From Butyricicoccus pullicaecorum DSM 23266 (GTDB taxonomy: Bacteria; Bacillota; Clostridia; Oscillospirales; Butyricicoccaceae), in assembly GCF_900167005.1 (NCBI RefSeq), contig NZ_FUXW01000013.1, forward strand, positions 1 through 56,033: a stretch of DNA of 56,033 bases, given 5' to 3'. Position numbers and translations under genes: made by a program. The notes beneath the pieces were generated by a model, which worked only from the letters and a program-made list of their open reading frames with translations, made no database searches and was not told the origin of the DNA. Below are positions 31,436 to 42,252 of the stretch, one piece after another; the first letter of the stretch is position 1, and every line of letters starts with the position of its first letter.

Positions 31436-33412
31436 ATGGCAAAATACCAGCAGGCAGTCCAAACGCTGCTGGATGAAATTGGCGGCAAGGCCAACATCCA
31501 GGCAGTTTCCCACTGCATGACGCGCATGCGTTTCGTGCTTGTGGACCCGAAAAAGGCCAACGAAAAGGCCATCGAAGCGATTCCGTGCGTCAAGGGTACA
31601 TTCACCCAGGCCGGACAGTATCAGGTCATCATCGGCAACGACGTTGCGACTTTCTATCAGGAATTTACCAAGTACGCGGGTATCGAGGGCGTGAGTAAGG
31701 ACGCGGTCAAGAGCGCGGCCAAGACCAACCAGAACCCGGTACAGCGCGTCGTGGGCGCACTGGGCGAAATCTTTGCCCCCATCATCCCGGCACTTATCTG
31801 CGGCGGTCTGATTTTGGGTTTCCGCAACCTCATCGGTGAGGTCAATTTGCTGGGCGGCGGCACGCAGTCGCTGACCGATGTATCCCAGTTCTGGGCGGGA
31901 CTGTATAACTTCCTGTGGCTGATCGGTGAGGCCATCTTCCACTTTCTGCCGGTTGGTATCACCTGGTCGATCACCAAGAAGATGGGCACGACCCAGATTC
32001 TCGGTATCGTACTCGGCCTGACGCTCATCTCTCCCCAGCTCTTAAACGGCTTCTCGGTCGCAACCACCGCAGCCGAAGACATTCCGGTCTGGGATTTCGG
32101 CTTTGCACAGGTACAGATGATCGGCTATCAGGGTCAGGTCATCGCGGCCATTTTGGCAGGCTTCGTCCTGGTTTATCTTGAAAAATTCTTCCAGAAGATT
32201 TGCCCGGAAGTCATCCGCATGGTTGTCGTTCCCTTCTGCGCACTTGTTCCCGCTGTACTCATCGCACACACCGTGGTCGGCCCGATCGGCTGGAAAATCG
32301 GTGATTTTATCGCAAATATCGTCAACATGGGCCTTGCATCCAATGTCAAGCTGCTCTTTGCCGCACTGTTCGGCCTGCTGTACGCACCGATCGTTATGAC
32401 CGGTCTGCACCACATGACCAACGCCATCGACTCCCAGCTGGTCAACACCTACGGCGGCACCAACCTCTGGCCGATGATCGCGCTGTCCAATATCGCGCAG
32501 GGCTCGGCTGTTCTGGGCATGATCGTCCTGCAAAAGCGCAATGAGCGCGCCCAGCAGATCAACATTCCGGCATGTATCTCCTGCTATCTCGGCGTTACCG
32601 AACCTGCACTGTTCGGTGTTAACATGAAATATGTATTCCCGCTGGTATGCGGCATGATCGGCTCGGCCTGCGCGGCTATGATCTCGATCGGCACGGGCGT
32701 GACCGCAATTTCCATCGGTGTCGGCGGCCTGCCGGGCATCCTGTCCATCTTCCCCGAGTATTGGGTCAACTTCCTGCTCGCGATGCTGACCGCGATCGTC
32801 GTTCCCTTTGTCCTGACCATCGTGGTCGGCAGCCGCAAGCTTGGCCGTGAGGAGCGCGGTCTTGTGACCGCAGGCGCACCGGCAGCCGCAGAGAGCGTAC
32901 CCGAAACCACCGCTGAGACCGCTTCTCAGACCCCTGCACCGGCCACCACCCAGCAGGCAGACAACGTCCTGACCGCCATCGCAGATGGCCGCGTCATTCC
33001 GCTGTCCGACGTACCCGACGAAGTATTTTCTCAGGGCGTTATGGGCGACGGCGTGGCTTTCGAGCCGACCGGCGATACCATTTACGCACCGGCAGACGCT
33101 GAAATCACGGTCGTCATGGCCGATACGGGGCACGCATGCGGCCTGCGCATGAATGACGGCACCGAGCTGCTCATCCACGTCGGCGTAGATACGGTGGACA
33201 TGGGCGGCGACGGCTTCACCCTGCACGTATCCGAGGGCGACAAGGTGCGCCGCGGCGATGCACTCATTACCTTTGACGCAAATAAAATCGCAGCCGCAGG
33301 CCATCCGACGACCACCATGCTGATCGTCACCGACCCGGGCGCACACAGCCTGGTAACGCATACCGGCCGTGAGGTCAAGCACGGCGAGACCCCGGTCGCT
33401 GAACTGGGCTGA
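31436..33412 (+). CDS. treP: PTS trehalose-specific EIIBCA permease
   Basis: It imports trehalose and phosphorylates it to trehalose-6-phosphate. The 658 residues hold EIIB (phospho-Cys27 in SHCMTRMRF), a large EIIC membrane domain (about 105-450) with the typical GLHHMTNAIDSQLV loop, and a C-terminal EIIA of glucose (Crr) type with phospho-His581 in ELLIHVGVDTVDM and an Ala/Pro/Thr-rich linker before it (about 480-505). Many TreP proteins lack EIIA; here it is fused. GGAGGA precedes the ATG at 31436; the frame is open upstream but crosses the operator. It is cotranscribed with treA. Confidence 0.96.
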   Translation: MAKYQQAVQTLLDEIGGKANIQAVSHCMTRMRFVLVDPKKANEKAIEAIPCVKGTFTQAGQYQVIIGNDVATFYQEFTKYAGIEGVSKDAVKSAAKTNQNPVQRVVGALGEIFAPIIPALICGGLILGFRNLIGEVNLLGGGTQSLTDVSQFWAGLYNFLWLIGEAIFHFLPVGITWSITKKMGTTQILGIVLGLTLISPQLLNGFSVATTAAEDIPVWDFGFAQVQMIGYQGQVIAAILAGFVLVYLEKFFQKICPEVIRMVVVPFCALVPAVLIAHTVVGPIGWKIGDFIANIVNMGLASNVKLLFAALFGLLYAPIVMTGLHHMTNAIDSQLVNTYGGTNLWPMIALSNIAQGSAVLGMIVLQKRNERAQQINIPACISCYLGVTEPALFGVNMKYVFPLVCGMIGSACAAMISIGTGVTAISIGVGGLPGILSIFPEYWVNFLLAMLTAIVVPFVLTIVVGSRKLGREERGLVTAGAPAAAESVPETTAETASQTPAPATTQQADNVLTAIADGRVIPLSDVPDEVFSQGVMGDGVAFEPTGDTIYAPADAEITVVMADTGHACGLRMNDGTELLIHVGVDTVDMGGDGFTLHVSEGDKVRRGDALITFDANKIAAAGHPTTTMLIVTDPGAHSLVTHTGREVKHGETPVAELG

Positions 33413-33440
33413 CACCTGTTTTTTAGGAGGCAAAATTTCC

Positions 33441-35084
33441 ATGTACGATTTCCGCAAAAGCGTTGTCTATCAGATTTATCCCAAGTCGTTCTGTGATACG
33501 GGCGGCGACGGACTGGGCGATCTGCGCGGCGTGACCGCCAAGCTGGATTACCTCAAAACGCTGGGCGTCGACTATATCTGGATGACCCCGTTTTTCGTCT
33601 CGCCCCAGCGCGATAACGGCTACGACGTGGCCGACTATCGCAACATCGACCCCAGATTCGGCACGATGGAGGACTTCGAGACGCTGTGCCGCGAGGCCAA
33701 GGCACGAGATATCCGCGTGATGCTGGACATGGTGTTTAACCACACCTCGACCGAACACGAGTGGTTCCGCAAGGCACTCGCAGGTGACCCCAAGTACGAA
33801 AATTACTACATCTGGAAGGACGGTGACCCGGACACCCCGCCCAATAACTGGCAGAGCAAGTTCGGCGGCAGCGCGTGGGCGTACGTCCCGGAGAAGGGCA
33901 AATGGTACCTGCACCTGTTCGATCCCACCCAGGCCGACCTCAACTGGGAAAATCCGGACGTGCGGCACGAGGTGCAGGAAGTCATCCGCTTCTGGATGAG
34001 TAAGGGCGTCAAGGGCTTCCGCTTCGACGTGGTCAACCTCATCAGCAAGGGCTCGTATGAGAGCGACGATCAGGGCGATGGCCGCAGATTCTACACCGAC
34101 GGCCCGCGCGTGCATGAGTACCTGCACGAGCTCAACCAGGCGACCTTCGGCACCGATGCCGAGATCGTGACCGTGGGCGAGATGTCGAGCACGAGCATGG
34201 AAAATTGCTACCGCTACGCGGGCGCGGACACCGGCGAACTGTCCATGACCTTCTCCTTCCATCACCTCAAGGTTGACTTTGTGGGCAATGAGAAGTGGGT
34301 ACTCGTCCCCTTCGACTTCCAGAAACTCAAGGACATCCTGTTCTCGTGGCAGACCGGCATGACCGAACACAACGCATGGAATGCTGTTTTCTGGTGCAAC
34401 CACGACCAGCCCCGCGTCGTGTCGCGCTTTGGCGACGAGGGCGAGTATTGGAAGCAGTCGGCGAAGATGCTGGGCACGGTCATTCATTGCCTGCGCGGCA
34501 CGCCGTACGTCTATCAGGGCGAGGAACTGGGCATGACCAACGCCGGTTTCACCTCGCTTGACCAGTACCGCGACGTCGAGAGCATCAACCATTACCATAT
34601 CCTGCGCGCACGCGGCCTGCACGAGGACAGCGTTTACGATATCCTGCGCGTGCACTCCCGCGATAATAGCCGTACGCCGATGCAGTGGGACGACAGCGCA
34701 CAGGGCGGCTTCACCACCGGTACCCCGTGGCTGTCGGTCAACCCCAATACCAAGACCATCAACGCCGAAAGCCAGATCGACGACCCGGATTCCATTTTCA
34801 ACCACTACCGCAAACTCATCGCGCTGCGTAAGCAGTACGACGTGATTTCTGCCGGTGATTTTGCACCCCTCGACCAGAAAAACCCCAGCGTACTCGCCTA
34901 TACCCGTACTTTGGATGGTCAGCAGATCGTGGTCGTCAATAACTTCTACCGCACCGAAACCGACTGGACGTGCCCCATCGACCTGACCGGCTTTACCTGC
35001 CTGCTGAGTAACTACCCCGACACCGAAGTGCAGACCAAACTCCACCTGCGCCCCTACGAGTCGGTCATCCTGTACCGCGCCTAA
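33441..35084 (+). CDS. treA: Alpha,alpha-phosphotrehalase (trehalose-6-phosphate hydrolase)
   Basis: A GH13 enzyme splitting trehalose-6-phosphate into glucose and glucose-6-phosphate. The 547 residues show VVYQIYPKSFCDTGGDGLGD at the N-terminus, the NHTS motif, and the catalytic triad Asp196 (GFRFDVVN), Glu247 (TVGEMSS) and Asp322 (NHDQPR). The usual C-terminal beta domain ends in RPYESVILYRA. It starts 28 bases after treP with AGGAGG upstream, so one transcript is expected. R2-2 follows the stop immediately and a terminator lies at 35450. The close relative oligo-1,6-glucosidase is excluded mainly by the treP/treR context. Confidence 0.95.
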   Translation: MYDFRKSVVYQIYPKSFCDTGGDGLGDLRGVTAKLDYLKTLGVDYIWMTPFFVSPQRDNGYDVADYRNIDPRFGTMEDFETLCREAKARDIRVMLDMVFNHTSTEHEWFRKALAGDPKYENYYIWKDGDPDTPPNNWQSKFGGSAWAYVPEKGKWYLHLFDPTQADLNWENPDVRHEVQEVIRFWMSKGVKGFRFDVVNLISKGSYESDDQGDGRRFYTDGPRVHEYLHELNQATFGTDAEIVTVGEMSSTSMENCYRYAGADTGELSMTFSFHHLKVDFVGNEKWVLVPFDFQKLKDILFSWQTGMTEHNAWNAVFWCNHDQPRVVSRFGDEGEYWKQSAKMLGTVIHCLRGTPYVYQGEELGMTNAGFTSLDQYRDVESINHYHILRARGLHEDSVYDILRVHSRDNSRTPMQWDDSAQGGFTTGTPWLSVNPNTKTINAESQIDDPDSIFNHYRKLIALRKQYDVISAGDFAPLDQKNPSVLAYTRTLDGQQIVVVNNFYRTETDWTCPIDLTGFTCLLSNYPDTEVQTKLHLRPYESVILYRA

Positions 35085-35095
35085 CCACCCCAGCC

Positions 35096-35388
35096 GCAAA
35101 CCGGGCGCGTAAATGAGCACTGCAAAAGCAGACCATACTGCCGCACGGAGCGCCCGAACTGCACAAAACCGTCACTCGGCTCGCACTCACCTCTAAACGC
35201 TCGCGGCAAATCCGCAGTCCCAGCACAACCGGGAGCGCCGGATAGCATGCACCCGCCGTGCGGAGCTCTTACATTCCCACCCTGTCGGCGGCTGAAATGT
35301 CTATCTGACGGAAAGGGAAAACGGGGTTGCAAGGGGTGGAAAACCGTAGGTTGTCCATCCCTTGCTTTCCGTCCTCCCCTTCCAAGGG
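35096..35388 (-). repeat. R2 repeat, copy 2 (inverted)
   Basis: The minus-strand sequence reads like R2 copies 1 and 3: GGAAAGCAAGGGATGGACAA, GCCGACAGGGTGGGAA, CCGGCGCTCCC, GTTCGGGCGCTCCGTGCGGC and GCAGTGCTCATTTACGCGCC. It is the only R2 copy not fused to R1 and lies 11 bases after the treA stop. Confidence 0.8.
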
Positions 35389-35449
35389 GAACCACCAGTC
35401 CCCCGACTGAACGGGCATACAAACGGATAGCACCCAAACGATTCCCCAA

Positions 35450-35480
35450 AGTCATGCACAGTCTGTGCATGACTTTTTTT
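35450..35480 (+). terminator. Terminator downstream of treA
   Basis: AGTCATGCACA (35450-35460) pairs with TGTGCATGACT (35464-35474) around a three-base loop, followed by T7. Because treA ends 365 bases earlier, R2-2 would be in the transcript. An isolated DnaA box TGTGGATAA lies at 35513-35521. Confidence 0.85.
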
Positions 35481-35678
35481 CTTTCCCGAGCAGGGAAAAA
35501 TTGTCCCCACCCTGTGGATAAACAAGGGCAAAAGGAGAGAAAATTGGAGAAAATGACGATTTTTTGCTGCGTGACAGGAAATTACCACAATATTACAAAA
35601 CAAAATGCATAATACTCCGTCATTTTACCTATCTATTTGCAGGGAAAACCGTCAATAAATTGCTTTTGGCTTGAAAAC

Positions 35679-35693
35679 TGTGCAAAATGCACA
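35679..35693. promoter_or_regulatory. Perfect inverted repeat upstream of ppdK
   Basis: TGTGCA-AAA-TGCACA lies about 57 bases before the ppdK -10. It is a candidate regulator site; no family is recognised. Confidence 0.4.
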
Positions 35694-35746
35694 AAGAACA
35701 AACAGTAAAAAGGTGGAAGTTGCCAGAACCTATTTCTTTTCATATA

Positions 35747-35755
35747 TGTTATAAT
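35747..35755 (+). promoter_or_regulatory. ppdK promoter (extended -10)
   Basis: TGT-TATAAT (35747-35755) is an extended -10 with no clear -35. The leader is about 80 bases. Confidence 0.6.
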
Positions 35756-35844
35756 AAACGTGCTGGTGGGAACCAGAAATTTGGACGAAATGACGAATCA
35801 ACTCAGGATTCATCGAACACGGACGAAACGGAGGCAAACGGAAT

Positions 35845-38475
<2,631 letters not shown>

Positions 38476-38577
38476 GCCTCAGGGACAAAACTGAATGAGC
38501 CCGGATCGAATTGCGGAAACCGGCGAAATCTCCTATCTTAATTTAGCCCTCCGTGAATCGTCCAAATATCCCAAGAA

Positions 38578-38607
38578 GAGCACCGCTTGTCAAAAGCGGT
38601 GCTTTTC
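38578..38607 (+). terminator. Terminator after ppdK
   Basis: AGCACCGCTT (38579-38588) pairs with AAGCGGTGCT (38594-38603), followed by TTTT. Confidence 0.85.
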
Positions 38608-38618
38608 GCATGTTCAGG

Positions 38619-38850
38619 GAAGCACCGCACCCCCTATTGAAGTTTGGATCAAACCTTTTCAAAGGTTTGCGGGTTCTCAGGGCAGCGCCCTGAGCCGCAT
38701 CCCGCAGGATGCGGAATCCCCTCTTGAAACCCGGGGTTCGGCCCGGGTTTCAACAAACTCTCGTTTCAAGCGCCGCCCGCAGGCGGCAAGACTCTTTTGC
38801 GCGCAAAGCGCGCTCATGAAAAACGCCTGAAGCGTTTTTCCCGTGGCGGC
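38619..38850. repeat. R1 repeat, copy 13 (left arm, fused to R2)
   Basis: AGCACCGCACCCC, AACCTTTTCAAAGGTT, CTCAGGGC, CGCATCCCGCAGGATGCG, GAAACCCGGGG, GCCGCCCGCAGGCGGC, GCGCGCAAAGCGCGC and AACGCCTGAAGCGTTTTT. The right arm is replaced by the joining block (GGCGGCTGGCGCTGCAGCC) and R2-3. The same junction occurs in copy 3. Confidence 0.82.
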
Positions 38851-38911
38851 TGGCGCTGCAGCCTTAATCTTTTTTGCTTCCGTTTCACCCGGAAGGCCGG
38901 TGTTCTCACCT

Positions 38912-39196
38912 TAGAAGGAGAACGAAAGCAAGGGATGGACAACCTACGGTTTTCCACCCCTTGCGACCCCGTTTTCCCTTGTCATCCGGGTTACTGTGAG
39001 CCGCCGATAGGGTGGGAATGTACGAACTCCGCACGGCGGGTGCGTGCCGTCCGGCGCTCCCTGTTATGCTGGGGCTACGAAGTAACAGTATACTTTATGG
39101 GACAACTGCGAGCCAAGTACCGGCTTTGTGCAGTTCGGGCGCTCAGTGCGGCAGTACGACCTGCTTTTGCGGTGCTGATCTACGCGCCCGGATGGC
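38912..39196 (+). repeat. R2 repeat, copy 3
   Basis: It runs from CCTTAGAAGGAGAACGAAAG through GGATGGACAACCTACGG, CCGCCGATAGGGTGGGAA, CCGTCCGGCGCTCCC, CTTTATGGGACAACTGCGAG and TGCGGTGCTGATCTACGCGC. It is very similar to copy 1. No protein is supported. 39197-39342 hold only the leader of the VanZ-like gene. Confidence 0.8.
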
Positions 39197-39342
39197 GGGT
39201 GCGGCTTTTGCCGTTTCCGATGCTTCCCTACTCCTAAAAAATTTCTATAAAATTTCCCCAAATCTTTGAACCGACCCCGTCCTCCGCGCCTCTATCTTAA
39301 TAGCACACCTATCCCAAATGCTGCAAGGAGGCGCTGACGCTC

Positions 39343-39843
39343 ATGTTCCATACAAAGACCTACCGCTGGACGGTCATCCTGTTCGTCTTTTACTTCATCA
39401 TGCTGACCTGGATTATCCTGTTCAAGCTCGCCCTGTCCCCGAGTGACCTGCCGCACCTGCGCACGGTGAACCTCATCCCCTTGGGCGATCCGCTGCGCGT
39501 TAACGGCCAAGCCGATTACGGCGAGGTGATGCAGAACGTGCTGGCCTTTGTACCGTTCGGCATCTATCTGGGACTGCTCCTGTCCGGTCGACCGCTTGCT
39601 CTGCGTCTGCTTCCGGCAGCCCTGACCAGCCTGGCATACGAGTGCCTGCAATTTGTGTTCATGCTGGGTGCATCGGATGTCACCGACCTGCTCGGCAACA
39701 CGCTGGGCGCACTGGTCGGCCTCGGTGTTTACGCAATCTTTCGTAGACTCTGCGGACAAAAAACTGCAACCGTGCTCAACGTGCTCGCGACCCTTGCCTC
39801 GGCCGCGATGGCGGCGCTGATCGTGCTGATGCTGATGAACTGA
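39343..39843 (+). CDS. VanZ-family membrane protein
   Basis: A 166-residue protein with four to five helices. It shows the VanZ-like pattern: an N-terminal helix (ILFVFYFIMLTWIILFKL), RTVNLIPLGDPLR, QNVLAFVPFGIYLGLLL, SLAYECLQFVFMLGASDVTDLLGNTLGALVG. The conserved NVLAFVPFG and DVTDLLGNTLGA motifs are diagnostic. VanZ proteins are linked to teicoplanin resistance in one system, but most are of unknown role in the cell envelope. AGGAGG precedes the ATG. It is monocistronic and ends at a terminator. Confidence 0.93.
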   Translation: MFHTKTYRWTVILFVFYFIMLTWIILFKLALSPSDLPHLRTVNLIPLGDPLRVNGQADYGEVMQNVLAFVPFGIYLGLLLSGRPLALRLLPAALTSLAYECLQFVFMLGASDVTDLLGNTLGALVGLGVYAIFRRLCGQKTATVLNVLATLASAAMAALIVLMLMN

Positions 39844-39847
39844 CCGC

Positions 39848-39875
39848 AAGACCGCCTATATCGGGCGGTCTTTTT
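39848..39875 (+). terminator. Terminator after the VanZ-like gene
   Basis: AGACCGCC pairs with GGCGGTCT, followed by five T. Confidence 0.8.
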
Positions 39876-39989
39876 CGTATTTCCCACCCGCTCACCCTAT
39901 GAATATAACAAATTGCAATCATAATACATTTCGTATAATTTTCGCCCCTCGTATCACCCTTCCCCGCCATCATTCTCGCCCACCTTCCC

Positions 39990-40018
39990 TTGCTTTTTTT
40001 GCCAAAATGCTTTATCCT
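39990..40018 (+). promoter_or_regulatory. Promoter of the HAD hydrolase gene
   Basis: TTGCTT (39990-39995) and TATCCT (40013-40018) are 17 bases apart, 35 bases before the start. Confidence 0.55.
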
Positions 40019-40053
40019 ATTTTTAGTAACAGAAGTAAGGATGGAAAGCCCGT

Positions 40054-40872
40054 ATGAAGTATGATCTGATTGCGCTTGACCTGGACGGCACGGCGCTCAA
40101 CCCGCATAACACCGTATCTCCCGCCGTCCGCGAGGCCGTCGCCTGGGCACGCAGCTGCGGTGTCCATGTCGTCATCTCGACCGGACGTATTTGCAGCGAA
40201 GCGGCAGAATTTGCGCAGATGATGGGCGCGAATGATGAGATGGTCACGTCGGGCGGAGCCACCCTGTCCAGCGTGTCCAAGGGCGGATGCACCATGCGCA
40301 TTTCGATCCCGTGGGAACCGGCTGTGCGCGCGGCAGCGGTTGTCGAGCGCGTGGGCATGACCTCGATGATTTACGCCGGAGAACATCTGTATATTACGCC
40401 GTACGACGAGATGTTTTTCAGCCAGTATAAGACCAACGAGGGCTTTCTGTCGAGCAAACAGGTCGTGCCCTCGGTTGCCGAGTACATCGCGACCCATCAC
40501 CTGTCGGTCGACAAGATTTTCTGCCGCTCGCGCGAACCGTTTATGCTGCAAATGGCACGCCGTCAGATTGCGTCTATCCCGGGCGTGCGGGTTATGAGCT
40601 CGGCGGACGATAACATCGAGATTATCTCTCCCCTGGCCGATAAGGGCAGCGCACTGACCATGCTGTGTACCCATCTGGGCACGACGATCGACCGCTGCAT
40701 CGCCATCGGAGACAGCGAGAACGATTTGGAAATGCTGCACGCAGTCGGTATGCCGGTTGCGATGGGCAATGCAAACGACGAGGTTAAGTCAATCGCGAAA
40801 TATATCACCGATACGAACGCCAACGACGGCGTAGCCAAGGCCATTTATTATCTGCTCGGCCGCGAGCGGTAA
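40054..40872 (+). CDS. Cof-type HAD-superfamily phosphatase
   Basis: A 272-residue HAD IIB hydrolase that removes phosphate from small metabolites, usually sugar phosphates or FMN. Motif I is ALDLDGTAL with nucleophile Asp9 and general acid Asp11; motif II is VVISTGR; motif III includes Lys near DKGSALTML; motif IV is IGDSENDLEML. The Cof cap domain lies between. GGATGGAAAG upstream of the ATG is a moderate ribosome-binding site. The substrate cannot be told from sequence. The zinc-ribbon gene follows 30 bases later and may be cotranscribed. Confidence 0.93.
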   Translation: MKYDLIALDLDGTALNPHNTVSPAVREAVAWARSCGVHVVISTGRICSEAAEFAQMMGANDEMVTSGGATLSSVSKGGCTMRISIPWEPAVRAAAVVERVGMTSMIYAGEHLYITPYDEMFFSQYKTNEGFLSSKQVVPSVAEYIATHHLSVDKIFCRSREPFMLQMARRQIASIPGVRVMSSADDNIEIISPLADKGSALTMLCTHLGTTIDRCIAIGDSENDLEMLHAVGMPVAMGNANDEVKSIAKYITDTNANDGVAKAIYYLLGRER

Positions 40873-40902
40873 GACTGGAATCGGGAGAGGAGGGCGACGA
40901 AG

Positions 40903-41688
40903 ATGAAATGCCCCTACTGTAAGATTCATTATATGGATGATGACCGGGAGTGCCCGATGTGCGGCACGCCCAACCCAGAGCGCTGGTCGGGCAAGCAGCG
41001 CGTGAATAAGAAGTATAAGCAGTCGAGCAAGGCGAGCGATGACCGGAAATATAGCGCGGTGCGGCACAAAAAGACGCACGCGACGGCCAAGCCGGTCGAG
41101 AGTGCCGACCTCAAGGGCAAGACCCATCGCTCGGATAAGAAGTCCTCGGCAAAGATCGGCGCGGTGGCATCGGTCGCGGTCGTCATCATCAGCCTGATCC
41201 CGACCGTGATCTCGGCGGTCGGCGACGTCGTGGACGATCTGGATTTGAATTCCTTTTCCGTCGTGGAAGCCGAACCGGACATCCCGGACAACGCGCCCGC
41301 AATCGAGGAAGCCAGCCCCGAATATCAGGTGCCTGCCTCGGCGTATGACACCGTGCAGGGCGAGTGGGTCGGACTGGACGAGGGCGGATACCTGTACCTC
41401 GACCTGGACACCATGGATTACAGCTATGCACCGGACGATCAGAGCGAAGTGGAATATGGCTATGCCTTCATCTACGAGATGGACACGTTCGACAACGACG
41501 ACGGCACGACGCAGTACGGCTATCAGGTAGATTTGTACCCCAATTGGGATGATTACGGCTATTCCATGTACCTGAGCGCGTCGGACAGCGCGGACAGCCT
41601 GCTCGTCACTATGATGTTTGACGATCAGGGCTACACCGATACCGACACTATGCTCCTGTGGGCACGTCCCGGCGCACAGGATATGTAA
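40903..41688 (+). CDS. Zinc-ribbon membrane-anchored protein, unknown
   Basis: 261 residues. Residues 1-22 form a zinc ribbon (Cys3, Cys6, Cys17, Cys20: CPYC and CPMC). A basic Lys/Ser/Arg linker (about 25-85) follows, then one membrane helix (IGAVASVAVVIISLIPTVISAV) and an acidic, Tyr/Asp-rich outer domain of about 150 residues with WVGLDEGGYLYLDLDTMDY. The layout (cytosolic ribbon, single helix, outer domain) is common among uncharacterised Firmicutes proteins. AGAGGAGGG precedes the ATG. I assign no function. Confidence 0.82.
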   Translation: MKCPYCKIHYMDDDRECPMCGTPNPERWSGKQRVNKKYKQSSKASDDRKYSAVRHKKTHATAKPVESADLKGKTHRSDKKSSAKIGAVASVAVVIISLIPTVISAVGDVVDDLDLNSFSVVEAEPDIPDNAPAIEEASPEYQVPASAYDTVQGEWVGLDEGGYLYLDLDTMDYSYAPDDQSEVEYGYAFIYEMDTFDNDDGTTQYGYQVDLYPNWDDYGYSMYLSASDSADSLLVTMMFDDQGYTDTDTMLLWARPGAQDM

Positions 41689-41706
41689 AGTTCAAATGCA
41701 CACAGC

Positions 41707-41738
41707 AAAAAAACCGCTCTTCGGAGCGGTTTTTCTTT
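41707..41738 (+). terminator. Terminator after the zinc-ribbon gene
   Basis: ACCGCTC (41713-41719) pairs with GAGCGGT (41724-41730), with A and T runs on either side; it may act on both strands. Confidence 0.8.
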
Positions 41739-41739
41739 T

Positions 41740-42003
41740 GGAAACCCCCTTGCTTTTCTGTCCGGTTTTGCCTTTGGCATCCTGTCTCAGGCCGTGATGG
41801 TGCCCCGTGCGATGTACTACGGCTTCCGGGAACTTCAGTTTACAGACGGCTTTGCGCAGATTTCGGAGCAATTTTATTTGCAGGCACTGTTCGGCTCGGC
41901 GGCCTTTGTGCTGTCGTTTATCCTCATGCTGGTGGTTTTCACCGGTTCGCTTTTGATTTTCCGCCATCGTGAGAAACAGGGCCTGCGCGAGTCGGAGGAG
42001 TGA
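41740..42003 (+). pseudogene. Possible 5'-truncated two-helix membrane protein
   Basis: The open frame reads PLAFLSGFAFGILSQAVMVPRAMYYGF, then EQFYLQALFGSAAFVLSFILMLVVF and [13 protein letters not shown]. The first part is a good membrane helix but lies upstream of the only start codons (GTG at 41794, ATG at 41797), which have no ribosome-binding site and would remove it. The frame runs back without a start through the upstream terminator to the previous stop. It ends five bases before the Xre gene, a common pairing of a small membrane protein with its regulator. A truncated or frameshifted remnant is the likeliest reading; a 69-residue protein from GTG 41794 is possible. Confidence 0.5.
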
Positions 42004-42008
42004 GACCG

Positions 42009-42212
42009 ATGGCACTCAAAACCAGAATGAAGGAATACCGCGCGCGGTACCAGATGAGCCAGGAAGATCTGGCCGGACTGGTCGGCGTGCGGCGCGAGAC
42101 GATCGGAAACCTGGAGAAAGGCCGATACAATCCGTCGCTCAAACTGGCAATGGACATTGCCCGGGTGTTTGAGACGACGGTAGAAGAGCTTTTTTGGTTT
42201 ACCGAGGAATGA
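42009..42212 (+). CDS. Xre-family (Cro/CI) small transcriptional regulator
   Basis: A 67-residue protein that is all helix-turn-helix: [56 protein letters not shown]. It belongs to the short YozG/PF01381 type commonly found beside a small membrane protein. GGAGGAGTGAG precedes the ATG at 42009, overlapping the end of the upstream frame, so they were once cotranscribed. The target is unknown, and its partner looks damaged here. Confidence 0.92.
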   Translation: MALKTRMKEYRARYQMSQEDLAGLVGVRRETIGNLEKGRYNPSLKLAMDIARVFETTVEELFWFTEE

Positions 42213-42240
42213 AAAAAACCGCCCTTTCGGGCGGTTTTCT
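42213..42240. terminator. Bidirectional terminator between Xre and the ABC permease
   Basis: AACCGCCC and GGGCGGTT form a stem around TTTC, flanked by A7 and T4. Convergent genes end on both sides. Confidence 0.8.
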
Positions 42241-42252
42241 GTATGTTCCGGC

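Noticed and set aside
33423-35120. A 565-codon open frame antisense to treA
   Set aside because: Same reason: treA is certain, with its catalytic triad, and the antisense translation has no family features.
35513-35521. Isolated perfect DnaA box upstream of ppdK as an origin element
   Set aside because: A single box without neighbours or an AT-rich unwinding region is common genome-wide; it was only noted.
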